The position numbers and the translations under genes were made by a program. Below, piece by piece: positions 1-6,232 of a DNA stretch of 8,772 nucleotides. The stretch covers positions 1 to 8,772 of the forward strand of contig CAJPRR010000094.1 of the NCBI GenBank assembly GCA_905373085.1. Direction: 5' to 3'. Source of the stretch: an uncultured Selenomonas sp. (GTDB lineage: Bacteria; Bacillota; Negativicutes; Selenomonadales; Selenomonadaceae). The notes under the pieces were generated by a model. The model saw nothing but the letters and a program-made list of their open reading frames with translations. It searched no databases and was not told where the DNA came from. Every line of letters begins with the position of its first letter. The stretch's first letter is position 1.

Positions 1-116
1 TAGTCCGCCGCCTCCTCCTTCGTCTGAAACAGCGATACGTCGTAGCGATTGCGGCGAAACGCTTCAAGCGTGCGCTCGATGCGCTCTGCTTCACGCACTT
101 TTCCATCTTCCGTCAT
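1..116 (-). CDS. LUD-domain (lactate utilization, DUF162) protein, N-terminal fragment
   Basis: Only the first 38 codons lie in the window; the gene continues off the left edge. The reading frame starts at the ATG complementary to 114-116, with a good ribosome binding site (AAAGGAGAG) a few bases upstream. The visible peptide begins MTEDGKVREAERIERTLEAF and continues with RRNRYDV and QTKEEAAD. The pattern of an amphipathic start, then (K/E)RIERTxxAxxxN, then a short strand and TKEEA, is what LUD-domain proteins of the LutC/YkgG type show at their N-terminus. Such proteins are linked to lactate oxidation to pyruvate, often beside iron-sulfur LutB-type partners, but many stand-alone copies have unknown roles. 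It is divergent from hisC across a 161-bp gap. The family call rests on about 38 residues, so it is moderate. Confidence 0.55.
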   Translation of the reverse strand, partial: MTEDGKVREAERIERTLEAFRRNRYDVSLFQTKEEAAD

Positions 117-195
117 GGCTTTCTCTCCTTTCGTCAAACACGTGGAAAATCCTAAAGAAATTTTCGGCAAAAGCCGCCGCTTTCCTGCCGCCCCC

Positions 196-210
196 TTGCC
201 CTTCGGGCAA
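196..210. other. Short perfect inverted repeat in the divergent intergenic gap
   Basis: TTGCCC and GGGCAA flank a 3-base TTC loop in the gap between the LUD gene and hisC. Neither strand has a T-run after it in the direction of transcription, so it does not look like an intrinsic terminator. It could be an operator or a hairpin in the leader of either gene. No convincing SigA promoter could be fixed in 117-277, although 230-260 is AT-rich and holds TATAGCATAAT at 250-260. Confidence 0.3.
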
Positions 211-277
211 AAAGGACGTAGAATAGGAAATATACCTTAAGAAAACGCTTATAGCATAATGAAAACGAGGGAAAGCC

Positions 278-1330
278 ATGAGCCTGTACGATAACATCCG
301 CCGCGTCACCCCCTACGTCCCCGGCGAGCAACCTGCGGGCAAGGTCGTCAAACTGAACACGAACGAATGCCCCTACGCGCCCTCGCCGCGCGTCGCCGAA
401 GCCATCGCCGCCTGCGACGCCGGCCGCCTGCGCCTCTACCCCGAACCGGACTGCCACACTTTGAAGGAAGCTCTCGCCGCGCATTACGCGGTCAAGCCGG
501 ACGAAGTCTTCGTCGGCGTCGGCTCGGACGACGTGCTCGCGCTCGCCTTCCTCACGTTCTTTGCCGGGCAAAAGCCCGTGCTCTTCCCCGACATCACCTA
601 CTCCTTCTACGATGTCTGGGCCGAGCTTTACGCTATTCCCTACGAAACCGTGCCGCTCGCCGCGGACTTCACGCTCCGTCCCGAAGACTACGCGCGTCAA
701 AACGGCGGCGTCATCTTCGCGAACCCCAACGCGCCGACGGGACTCGCGCTTCCCCTCTCAGGCGTTGAAAAGATCCTCGCGACGAATCCCGAATCCGTCG
801 TCATCGTCGATGAAGCCTACGTCGATTTCGGCGCAGAAACAGCGCTCCCGCTGCTCAAAAAGTACAAGAACCTCGTCGTCGTGCGCACGATGTCGAAGTC
901 GCGCGCTCTCGCCGGCATGCGCATCGGCTACGCCTTCGCATCAAAGCGGCTCATCCGTGCCATGGAGGACGTCAAGGCGTCAATCAACTCCTACACGATG
1001 ACGACGCTCTCTCTCGCCGCAGGAAAAGCCGCCATCGAGGACGAAGCCTACTTTCAGGAAACGCTTGAAAAAATCATCAAGACGCGCGAAGAAACGAAGG
1101 CGTCTCTTCAAAAGCTTGGCTTTTCCGTCACGGAATCGAAAACGAACTTCCTCTTCGCGCGAAATCCCGACATCCCGGCGCAAACGCTCTTCGAAGGGTT
1201 GCGAAAGCGCGGCATCTATGTGCGCTACTTCAAAAAACCGCGCATCGACGAACACCTGCGCATCACCATCGGCACGGACGAGGAAATGGAGCGGCTCCTT
1301 GAAGAACTCCGCCGCCTGTGCCATGCATGA
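278..1330 (+). CDS. hisC: Histidinol-phosphate aminotransferase (HisC)
   Basis: A 350-residue fold-type I PLP enzyme, the normal length for HisC. HisC transfers the amino group of glutamate to imidazole-acetol phosphate in histidine synthesis; it is cytoplasmic. The N-terminal substrate-binding signature LNTNECPYAPSP (26-37) is typical, with Cys where Asn is commoner. Others are ANPNAPTG (148-155; Asn151 near PLP), VDEAY (177-181; Asp178 for the pyridine nitrogen), TMSKSRALAGMRIGY (204-218) with Lys207 as the Schiff-base lysine, and LRITIG (327-332) with Arg328 for the substrate. The ATG follows GAGGG by 6 bases. No other his gene is adjacent, so it is an orphan copy here. HisC-like enzymes can also act on phenylalanine/tyrosine precursors, and CobD is a relative, but the N-terminal signature favours HisC. 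Confidence 0.87.
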   Translation: MSLYDNIRRVTPYVPGEQPAGKVVKLNTNECPYAPSPRVAEAIAACDAGRLRLYPEPDCHTLKEALAAHYAVKPDEVFVGVGSDDVLALAFLTFFAGQKPVLFPDITYSFYDVWAELYAIPYETVPLAADFTLRPEDYARQNGGVIFANPNAPTGLALPLSGVEKILATNPESVVIVDEAYVDFGAETALPLLKKYKNLVVVRTMSKSRALAGMRIGYAFASKRLIRAMEDVKASINSYTMTTLSLAAGKAAIEDEAYFQETLEKIIKTREETKASLQKLGFSVTESKTNFLFARNPDIPAQTLFEGLRKRGIYVRYFKKPRIDEHLRITIGTDEEMERLLEELRRLCHA

Positions 1331-1400
1331 AAAATACGCCCGGACGGCGAAGCTGAATTTTCCCATGATTCCTTGAACATACAGAAAGGATGATTTTATC

Positions 1401-2378
1401 TTGCAAAAGAACACAGAAAACACCGACGGCAAGAACTTCCTGCAGAACCGCCAAGCGAAGATGTTCGTGCTCGTCGCCTGCCTCATGATCGCCTGCATCG
1501 CAGGCTGGCGCATCGCATGGAGCGAGTTTCATGCGGACAGCACGGCAGAGCCGCCGGCTGCACAGACGACGGACGGCGACGCTCCCGCGGCCGCAGAAGA
1601 TCCCGCAAAAAAGACGCCGCCGAGCGGCAACTACGTCGCCGCCAGCGACGACTTCAGCAACCTCCAGATCACCGACGCGCAGACGCCCGTCTACGACATC
1701 TACACGCTCGCCGAGCGCCGCGAGAAGGGCCTTGCCACCGAGATGCCCGACCTCGTCCCCTATACGATGCCGAATGTCGCCTACCTGACCTTTGACGACG
1801 GCCCTGACGCGAAGAACACGCCCGCCATCCTCGACATCCTCAAGGAGCGCGGCATACACGCCACCTTCTACGTCGTCGGCAGCATGGCAGAGGCGCACCC
1901 CGACATCCTCAAGCGCATCTTCGCCGAAGGCCACGCCATCGGCAACCACAGCTACAGCCACCGCTACGACATCCTCTACCCGAACAAGGAAAACTTTCTC
2001 GAAGAAATTGTCCACACCGATGAAGTCATCTACAACATCCTCGGCGTGCGTCCGCTCATCGTCCGCGCCCCTGGCGGCGCCGCCAGCATGTTCTCTCCCG
2101 GCTACAGCGCCATGCTCAAGGAAAACGGCTATGTGAACCACGACTGGAACGTCAGCAGCGAGGATGCGACAGGCAACAACGTCAGCGTGCAGAAAATTCT
2201 CGGCTCGATCAGCTACACCTGCGCCAACCGTCCCAAGGATCGCGGCGCCATCGTCCTCATGCACAGCAAGGACGGCAAGGAAACGACGGTCGAGGCGCTG
2301 CCCGCCATCATCGACATGCTGCAGGGCGCAGGCTTCACCTTCGGCGTCATGACGCCGCGGACGGCGCAGCCGTGGTGA
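1401..2378 (+). CDS. Membrane-anchored polysaccharide deacetylase (NodB domain)
   Basis: A 325-residue protein. The TTG start at 1401 has AAAGGA ten bases upstream; it is the only start before the in-frame stop at 1374-1376. Met21 (ATG 1461) is an alternative, but it would begin the anchor without its basic lead. Residues 1-20 are polar, 21-40 form one membrane segment, 41-125 a low-complexity linker rich in Ala, Glu and Asp, and about 126-322 a NodB-type carbohydrate esterase 4 domain. Motifs: TFDDGP (130-135; Asp132 base, Asp133 metal), HSYSH (183-187; metal His183 and His187), RAPGG (222-226), DWN (248-250) and LMHS (286-289; His288). All canonical catalytic and metal residues are present, so it should be an active metal-dependent deacetylase. 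It is anchored outside the inner membrane; peptidoglycan is the likely but unproven substrate. The frame overlaps the next gene. Confidence 0.9.
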   Translation: MQKNTENTDGKNFLQNRQAKMFVLVACLMIACIAGWRIAWSEFHADSTAEPPAAQTTDGDAPAAAEDPAKKTPPSGNYVAASDDFSNLQITDAQTPVYDIYTLAERREKGLATEMPDLVPYTMPNVAYLTFDDGPDAKNTPAILDILKERGIHATFYVVGSMAEAHPDILKRIFAEGHAIGNHSYSHRYDILYPNKENFLEEIVHTDEVIYNILGVRPLIVRAPGGAASMFSPGYSAMLKENGYVNHDWNVSSEDATGNNVSVQKILGSISYTCANRPKDRGAIVLMHSKDGKETTVEALPAIIDMLQGAGFTFGVMTPRTAQPW

Positions 2379-3556
2379 AAAAGCGCACGCCGAAAGCCGG
2401 AACGGCTGCCGAACGTGCAGAACTGCAAAGGAAACTCCATCGCCTCCACGCGAATAAAACGATACAGAAAAAATCGGCTCCATGGCTGAAAAAAGCGCTG
2501 CTCGGCGCCGCCCTGCTCGTCCTCGTGCAGACCGCCCTCTGCCTCGGCGTCGCCGAATACATGTGGCAGAAGCAGAACCCGAATCAGCCCTCGCCGTTCG
2601 CCGTCGCCCTTCTGGATGGAAGCGCGGCCGCGCAAAAGGAACTGCAAGAACATTGGCAGAGCCTCACGACCGCCGTGCGCGCCAAGCAAAGGGGCAGCGA
2701 GGCGGAGGCGGCGGAGCGCAGCGTGCCGAAGGGTTCCTCTGCTGCGGCTAAGAACGCGCCGCCTGTACCGAAGCTCGCCGAGCGCGGCAGCGACCAGGAA
2801 GCGTTGCGTGCCGACTTCTCTGCCATCCTCGCCCAAAAGGCTCCCGACTGCTCCGTCTTCCTGCTGCGTCCGCGCGAAGAAAGAGAGCCGCTTCTCTACC
2901 GATCGCACGCCATGCAGCCTGCAAGCATGATCAAGCTCTTCATCCTCGCCTACGCCATGCAGCAGGCGAAGGACGGCACGCTCTCCCTTGCCGAACCGCT
3001 CCCCGTCACCGAGGCGAACATCGTCGGCGGCGCAGGGCAGCTCAACTGGTACGACCGGGGAAAGCAGCTCACGATCGAGCAGCTCTTGGAGCGCATGATC
3101 ACGGACAGCGACAACACCGCGACGAACATCCTCATCGACCGCCTCGGCATCGAGAACATCGACGGCTACATCCGCCAAAAAGGCTACGCAGACACGCGCC
3201 TGCAGCACAAGATGATGCTCTCCAACCAAGGTCGGCCAAACCTCTCCAGCGTCAAGGACATCGGCACGCTCCTTTCGCTCATCTACCGCGGCGAATGCGT
3301 CGATTACGAGCATGACAAAAAGATGCTGCAGATCCTCTCGCGCCAGAAAGACAAGGACTGTCTGCCTGAGTCGCTCCCCGCCTTCCTCGTCGCCAACAAG
3401 ACGGGAGAAATCACGGGCGTCTACGCCGACGGCGGCATCGCTTGGAGCGACGCGGGCGACCTGATCCTCGTCGTCATGGACGAGAACTGCCGCGACCGCC
3501 AAGAGACGATCGCGCTCTTTGGGCAAATCGCCCGAAGAGCCGCCGCTGCGCTCTGA
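2375..3556 (+). CDS. Membrane-anchored serine hydrolase, class A beta-lactamase fold (PF13354-type)
   Basis: About 393 residues. It begins at tandem GTG codons (2372 or 2375); 2375 gives the GTGA four-base overlap with the deacetylase stop and is preferred, implying translational coupling. Numbered from 2372: a basic head (1-42), one membrane segment (about 43-66), an Ala/Glu/Lys-rich linker (about 67-150), then the hydrolase domain. Its motifs are SMIK (185-188; nucleophile Ser185, Lys188), SDN (246-248) and KTG (343-345). Spacing matches class A enzymes, but the omega-loop ExxLN with the deacylating glutamate is missing: 276-293 reads RLQHKMMLSNQGRPNLSS. Without it, beta-lactam hydrolysis is unlikely; a penicillin-interacting or wall-remodelling role beside the deacetylase fits better. 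That role is inferred. Confidence 0.82.
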   Translation: MKKRTPKAGTAAERAELQRKLHRLHANKTIQKKSAPWLKKALLGAALLVLVQTALCLGVAEYMWQKQNPNQPSPFAVALLDGSAAAQKELQEHWQSLTTAVRAKQRGSEAEAAERSVPKGSSAAAKNAPPVPKLAERGSDQEALRADFSAILAQKAPDCSVFLLRPREEREPLLYRSHAMQPASMIKLFILAYAMQQAKDGTLSLAEPLPVTEANIVGGAGQLNWYDRGKQLTIEQLLERMITDSDNTATNILIDRLGIENIDGYIRQKGYADTRLQHKMMLSNQGRPNLSSVKDIGTLLSLIYRGECVDYEHDKKMLQILSRQKDKDCLPESLPAFLVANKTGEITGVYADGGIAWSDAGDLILVVMDENCRDRQETIALFGQIARRAAAAL

Positions 3557-3576
3557 CGCCTTGCAAACCAATGTCA

Positions 3577-3605
3577 TTGCCACCCGGGCTATTTTCTGTT
3601 ATACT
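3577..3605 (+). promoter_or_regulatory. SigA-type promoter for the Asp23-family gene
   Basis: TTGCCA (-35, 3577-3582) and TATACT (-10, 3600-3605) are separated by 17 bases. They lie 20 bases after the serine hydrolase stop and about 85 bases before the next start codon. The predicted transcript begins near 3612, leaving a leader of about 78 bases. Confidence 0.75.
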
Positions 3606-3624
3606 AAGTTCGCAGGGATCGTAA

Positions 3625-3688
3625 GGAATCGCTGCTAAAACTGGCGATTCCCGGAAAAGTTTTCAGCAGCAAGCAAGGAGGTTTTAGC
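3625..3688 (+). promoter_or_regulatory. Structured leader with competing hairpins before the Asp23-family gene
   Basis: Three pairings share one segment. (A) GGAATCGC 3625-3632 pairs with GCGATTCC 3644-3651, 8 bp with an 11-base loop. (B) GCTGCTAAAACT 3631-3642 pairs with 3658-3670 (AGTTTT, a bulged C, AGCAGC), 12 bp. (C) GCTAAAAC 3634-3641 pairs with GTTTTAGC 3681-3688, which lies between the AAGGAGG ribosome binding site (3675-3681) and the ATG at 3690. A and B exclude each other, as do B and C. Pairing C would bury the start region. This suggests control of translation, but no known riboswitch class is recognised. Confidence 0.45.
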
Positions 3689-3689
3689 C

Positions 3690-4094
3690 ATGGCAGAAGA
3701 TACGGCTCCGCTCGTGACGAGCAATGAAGGACTCGGCTCGATCCGTGTCGCCGACGAGGTCGTCAGCGTCATCGCAGGACTCGCGGCGATGGACGTCGAC
3801 GGCGTCGCAGGCATGAGCGGCGGTCTCATCGGCGGCATCGCCGACATGCTCGGCCGCAAGAATTTCTCGAAGGGCGTCAAGGTCGAGGTCGGCGAGCAGG
3901 AAGCCGCCGTCGATCTCTCCATCGTCGTGACCTATGGCGTCGACATCCGTCACGTTGCGACCGACGTGCAGAAGAACGTGCGCCGCGCCATCGAGTCCAT
4001 GACGGGACTCAAGGTCGTCGAGACGAACGTGCAGGTGCAGGGCGTCGTCTTCCCTGAGGAGGAGAAGGAAGAGCCTGCCGCACGCGTGCACTGA
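3690..4094 (+). CDS. Asp23/Gls24 family envelope stress response protein
   Basis: A 134-residue acidic cytoplasmic protein with an Asp23 (DUF322) domain over about residues 14-121. Family features are the opening GLGSIRVADEVVSVIAGLAA, the VDGVAGM turn (37-42), the Gly-rich GGLIGGIADMLG segment (44-55), the beta strands KGVKVEVGEQEAAVDLSIVV, and the closing helix TDVQKNVRRAIESMTGLKV followed by ETNVQVQGVVF. It ends in an acidic tail (EEEKEE). In Staphylococcus, Asp23 is tethered at the membrane by AmaP and affects cell-wall stress; other homologues are alkaline- or stress-induced. No amaP-like partner is adjacent here. The ATG has AAGGAGG eight bases upstream. It appears monocistronic: its own promoter and structured leader lie before it, a strong hairpin after it. 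The product name is secure; the role here is inferred from the family. Confidence 0.9.
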   Translation: MAEDTAPLVTSNEGLGSIRVADEVVSVIAGLAAMDVDGVAGMSGGLIGGIADMLGRKNFSKGVKVEVGEQEAAVDLSIVVTYGVDIRHVATDVQKNVRRAIESMTGLKVVETNVQVQGVVFPEEEKEEPAARVH

Positions 4095-4099
4095 GGAAA

Positions 4100-4131
4100 A
4101 AGCTCCATGAGGCAGACGCCCCATGGAGCTT
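4100..4131 (+). terminator. Hairpin downstream of the Asp23-family gene, probable terminator
   Basis: AAGCTCCATG (4100-4109) and CATGGAGCTT (4122-4131) form a perfect 10-bp stem. The loop contains a further 3-bp GGC/GCC helix with a 4-base AGAC tip. It starts five bases after the stop codon. The following bases (TCTCTCG) are only moderately T-rich, so termination may be weak, or the structure may mainly protect the mRNA end. Confidence 0.5.
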
Positions 4132-4136
4132 CTCTC

Positions 4137-4165
4137 GTGAAAGAGGAGTTTTAAGAGAATATAAT
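4137..4165 (+). promoter_or_regulatory. Possible promoter for the DUF4234 gene pair
   Basis: There is a perfect TATAAT (4160-4165) in an AT-rich stretch. The hexamer 17 bases upstream, GTGAAA (4137-4142), matches the -35 consensus at four of six positions. The start of transcription would fall almost on the AAGGAGG ribosome binding site (4173-4179), giving a very short leader, which lowers confidence. Confidence 0.4.
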
Positions 4166-4184
4166 ATTTGACAAGGAGGTTTTC

Positions 4185-4871
4185 ATGCAGATACAGAAGC
4201 GCGACATCGCGCTCTCCATCGTCCTGACCGTCGTCACCTGCGGCATCTACGGACTCTACTGGATGTACAAGCTGACGGACGAGATCCACGCCCTCTCGGG
4301 CAAGCCGCGCACGGTGGACGGCGGCACCGCCGTGCTCTATACGATCCTCACCTGCTCTCTTTACTTCTACTATTGGCTCTACAAGATCGGCGGCGAACTC
4401 GTCGAACTGCGCCGCGAAAACGGCCTGCCTCCCGACTCCGTGAGCAACAAGACGTATACGATCGTCACCATTGTCATGACGGTTCTCTACATCGTCTTTA
4501 CGATGCTCGAATACACCTTCCAATTCATTCTCAGCGCCGTTGCGGAAGCCGCCCCAATGCATCACGATTCTGCCGAAGACGCCATGGCCATCGGCATTGT
4601 CATCCTGGCATTCATCATCGGGCTTCTCGTCACTGCCGTCATTCAGGCCATCCTTTCCGGCATCGTCCTCTGGGCGGTCTACAAGCGCAAGGACGACAGT
4701 CCGACGCTCGTCTACCTGCTCATGGCGATTCTGCGCACCTACAATTTCACCATAGCATTCCTGCAGGCCTCGCTCAACGATTTTCTGCAGCAAAGGAACT
4801 GCGGCACACCGCCCGAGCCAATCTTCCCTGCAGCTGCACCGCATGTATCTCTGCAAAAGCCGCACGCTTAG
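4185..4871 (+). CDS. DUF4234 domain membrane protein (long paralogue)
   Basis: A 228-residue integral membrane protein with about five hydrophobic segments (roughly 8-28, 47-67, 90-119, 133-166 and 173-195). It carries the DUF4234 signature twice: SIVLTVVTCGIYGLYWMYKL (11-30) and YTILTCSLYFYYWLYKIGGE (52-71). Each is a helix with TC(G/S), aromatic residues and YW-YK, followed by a charged stretch. A longer loop, AEAAPMHHDSAEDAM (120-134), separates the third and fourth segments. Near the end, FLQASLNDFLQ (192-202) resembles the MQNALNDII tail of the next gene. The family has no assigned biochemical role. The ATG has AAGGAGG just upstream (4173-4179). It is followed after 53 bases by a shorter paralogue, so the two arose by tandem duplication and may be co-transcribed. 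Confidence 0.82.
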   Translation: MQIQKRDIALSIVLTVVTCGIYGLYWMYKLTDEIHALSGKPRTVDGGTAVLYTILTCSLYFYYWLYKIGGELVELRRENGLPPDSVSNKTYTIVTIVMTVLYIVFTMLEYTFQFILSAVAEAAPMHHDSAEDAMAIGIVILAFIIGLLVTAVIQAILSGIVLWAVYKRKDDSPTLVYLLMAILRTYNFTIAFLQASLNDFLQQRNCGTPPEPIFPAAAPHVSLQKPHA

Positions 4872-4924
4872 CCTGCGGCGAGTCGACCCTTTTCATCTTG
4901 TTCACACAGAAAGGAAGATTCACC

Positions 4925-5296
4925 ATGACAAAAAGAAGTCTCCCCCTCGCCATCGTTCTTTCCTTCGTCACCTTGGGCGTCTACGCCTTTTATTGGATCT
5001 ATGCACTGACCGAAGACGCCCATGCGGCAGCGGGCGAACGCACGACAGCTTCGGGCGGCATGGTCATCCTCTTCTCCCTCATCACCTGCGGCATCTACAG
5101 CCTCTACTGGCTCTACAAGATGGGCGAGACCATCATCATGGCGAAACAGAAGCGCGGCATGGCTGTGGACACGAACCTCCCCATCATCTATCTCGTCCTC
5201 GCCCTCTTCGGCCTTGGCATCGTCAGCTACGCCCTGATGCAGAATGCGCTCAACGACATCATCGACTACGATGGCGGCGCATCGAAAGCCTTCTAA
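4925..5296 (+). CDS. DUF4234 domain membrane protein (short paralogue)
   Basis: A 123-residue membrane protein. The frame stays open far upstream (to 4373), but that part is an out-of-frame shadow of the previous gene. The ATG at 4925 is chosen because AGAAAGGAAG lies just upstream and the protein then aligns with its neighbour from residue 1. Three membrane segments lie at about 7-27, 44-65 and 85-108. The DUF4234 motif occurs twice: LSFVTLGVYAFYWIYALTED (12-31) and FSLITCGIYSLYWLYKMGE (50-68). It lacks the extra membrane segments and loop of the longer paralogue but keeps the MQNALNDIIDYD tail (105-116). The function is unknown. Its stop is three bases before the start of the DUF2752 gene, so those two are probably translationally coupled. 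Confidence 0.82.
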   Translation: MTKRSLPLAIVLSFVTLGVYAFYWIYALTEDAHAAAGERTTASGGMVILFSLITCGIYSLYWLYKMGETIIMAKQKRGMAVDTNLPIIYLVLALFGLGIVSYALMQNALNDIIDYDGGASKAF

Positions 5297-5299
5297 ATC

Positions 5300-5776
5300 A
5301 TGAACGATACGAAAAGAAAGAAGCCGTCCGCTTTCGGGCGGTTTCTTTTTGCCGCAAAAAATATCACAGGCAATGCAGAAGGAGCGGCAAGCTGCCTTGC
5401 CGCCGGGCAGCGAACACGCGCCAAGGTCGTTTTCCGACGCTACGCCCTGCTCCTCGCCGTCGGCGTCGCCTATCTCATCTTCTGTCGCACGACGGGACTC
5501 AGTCTGCCGTGCCCCTTCCACGCCATGACGGGACTCGACTGCCCGGGCTGCGGCATCACCCGCTTGATGCTCTCGCTCTCCGAAGGCGACCTCGCTGCCG
5601 CCTTCCATGCGAATGAAGCCATATTCATCCTAGGGCCGCTTCTGTGCATCTTTCTCCTGCGCGACGATCTCCATTGGATTCTGCACGGCAAAAGAAAAGA
5701 GCCGCCTCGCCCCTTCGTTTTCTCCCTCCTCATCGTCTTCGCAGCTTTTACGGTCTGGCGCAATTTTTTGCGGTGA
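5300..5776 (+). CDS. DUF2752 domain membrane protein
   Basis: A 158-residue protein with a basic, poorly conserved head (1-46), a first membrane segment (about 48-64), and the hallmark CPFHAMTGLDCPGCGITR (71-88) with Cys71, His74, Cys81 and Cys84. SEGDLAAAFHANE (94-106) follows, then two more membrane segments (about 106-122 and 138-152). The C-P-x-C-G-x-T-R core and the G-D-x-x-x-A-F-x-x-N stretch define DUF2752, a small family of unknown function. The ATG lies three bases after the previous stop, with no clear ribosome binding site, so coupling is likely. No in-frame ATG, GTG or TTG follows before the domain, so this start is forced. Oddly, codons 6-17 overlap an intrinsic-terminator-like hairpin, and a second hairpin follows. 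Confidence 0.82.
   Translation: MNDTKRKKPSAFGRFLFAAKNITGNAEGAASCLAAGQRTRAKVVFRRYALLLAVGVAYLIFCRTTGLSLPCPFHAMTGLDCPGCGITRLMLSLSEGDLAAAFHANEAIFILGPLLCIFLLRDDLHWILHGKRKEPPRPFVFSLLIVFAAFTVWRNFLR
5315..5350 (+). terminator. Intrinsic-terminator-like hairpin inside the start of the DUF2752 gene
   Basis: Arms 5317-5330 and 5335-5348 pair over 14 bp with two G-U pairs (5323/5342 and 5327/5338) around a 4-base CTTT loop; one or two weaker pairs extend the base. The right arm ends in TTTCTTTTT, the usual U-tract. In form this is a standard Rho-independent terminator, but it sits within codons 6-17 of the DUF2752 reading frame. It could end transcription of the DUF4234 pair, or act as an attenuator relieved by a translating ribosome. 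Confidence 0.6.
5384..5403 (+). other. Second hairpin in the 5' part of the DUF2752 gene
   Basis: GCGGCAAG (5384-5391) and CTTGCCGC (5396-5403) form a perfect 8-bp stem with a 4-base CTGC loop. It competes with GCTGCC (5391-5396) pairing to GGCAGC (5406-5411). It has no T-run and lies 33 bases after the terminator-like hairpin. Confidence 0.4.
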
Positions 5777-5821
5777 AAGGCAGCTTATCAGACCATCTAT
5801 GCGTTGCAACTTGCCGTTTTT

Positions 5822-6165
5822 TCACGTTCCCTTCCTCAATATGTCCAAATAAGCTTCATAGGCAAAGATGCGTCTTCTTCTCTTCTCGCTTGTTTCTACC
5901 AAGATTTCGCATTCGCCAGCCGCTGGATTACCGCCGTGGCCGTATTGAAGGACAGCCCCAATGCCTCGCGTGTCTACGAAAGCCGCGTTTTTTCATGCAG
6001 CTCAGTCAAGCGATCGATCGCCTCAACGGCATCCGCCGCCGACTCGTCCAGAGCCTGCAGGAAGAAGCGAACTGTTGTGGCAAACTCCTGTCGCATCAGA
6101 GAGAGAGGAATTGTCCACCGCTTGTTATCCTGTGTACAGAATAATACAAACAGTGTCCAATCAAT
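5822..6165 (-). pseudogene. Decayed Fic-family protein, C-terminal remnant
   Basis: Three pieces in order match the C-terminal end of Fic (AMP-transferase) proteins. The first, in the frame from 6165, contains TVRFFLQALDESAADAVEA and IDRLTELHEKTRLS, like the Fic helix W-x-x-F-F-L-x-G-V-x-E-(T/S)-A-x-D-A. An in-frame TAG (5974-5976) then interrupts. The same frame resumes as TREALGLSFNTATAVIQRLA (5971 down to 5912), like the winged-helix L-G-x-S-x-x-T-A-x-x-A-I-x-x-L. A frameshift near 5905-5912 moves to ILVETSEKRRRRIFAYEAYL and DILRKGT, ending at the stop 5822-5824, like the Fic terminus (I-L-x-E-x-T ... R-x-R-x-F-x-Y-x-x-Y-L-x-I-L). The catalytic HxFxxGNxR core is absent, as is about 25 residues between pieces one and two. 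The remnant is non-functional. It lies downstream of the nuclease gene on the same strand. Confidence 0.7.
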
Positions 6166-6232
6166 CCCCCTCTTTGTCCAGTTTTAGTTTACCACAACAG
6201 TTGCGCCGAAAAGCCTTGATTTATGCGACTTC

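Noticed and set aside
117..277. Promoters for hisC and the LUD gene
   Set aside because: TATA-like runs are present at 231-236 and 250-260, but no acceptable -35 hexamer sits 16-18 bases away on either strand.
2375..3556. Antibiotic-resistance beta-lactamase
   Set aside because: The omega-loop glutamate needed for hydrolysis is absent and the protein is membrane-anchored with a long linker, so a resistance call is not supported.
4373..4924. Long plus-strand open frame running into the short DUF4234 gene
   Set aside because: The upstream part is Arg/His-rich and lies out of frame within the long DUF4234 gene, which has membrane helices and a good ribosome binding site. The real start is the ATG at 4925.
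980..5608. Several long open frames on the minus strand (for example 1263-2483, 2213-3583, 3684-4865, 4868-5608)
   Set aside because: They lie opposite well-supported plus-strand genes in high-GC sequence, where antisense frames often stay open. Their translations are Ala/Val/Asp/Arg-rich with no recognisable domain.
5778..5822. Terminator after the DUF2752 gene
   Set aside because: There is a T-run near 5817-5822, but the only stem found before it is about five base pairs with a loop of more than 20 bases.
6154..6180. Direct repeats TGTCCA (6154-6159 and 6175-6180) as an insertion-sequence scar or element end
   Set aside because: Six-base repeats 21 bases apart are expected by chance, and there is no transposase or matching inverted terminal repeat.
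5644..6187. Plus-strand open frames across the gap after the DUF2752 gene
   Set aside because: Their translations have no family features. The minus strand of the same interval reads as Fic pieces in the correct order, which explains it better.
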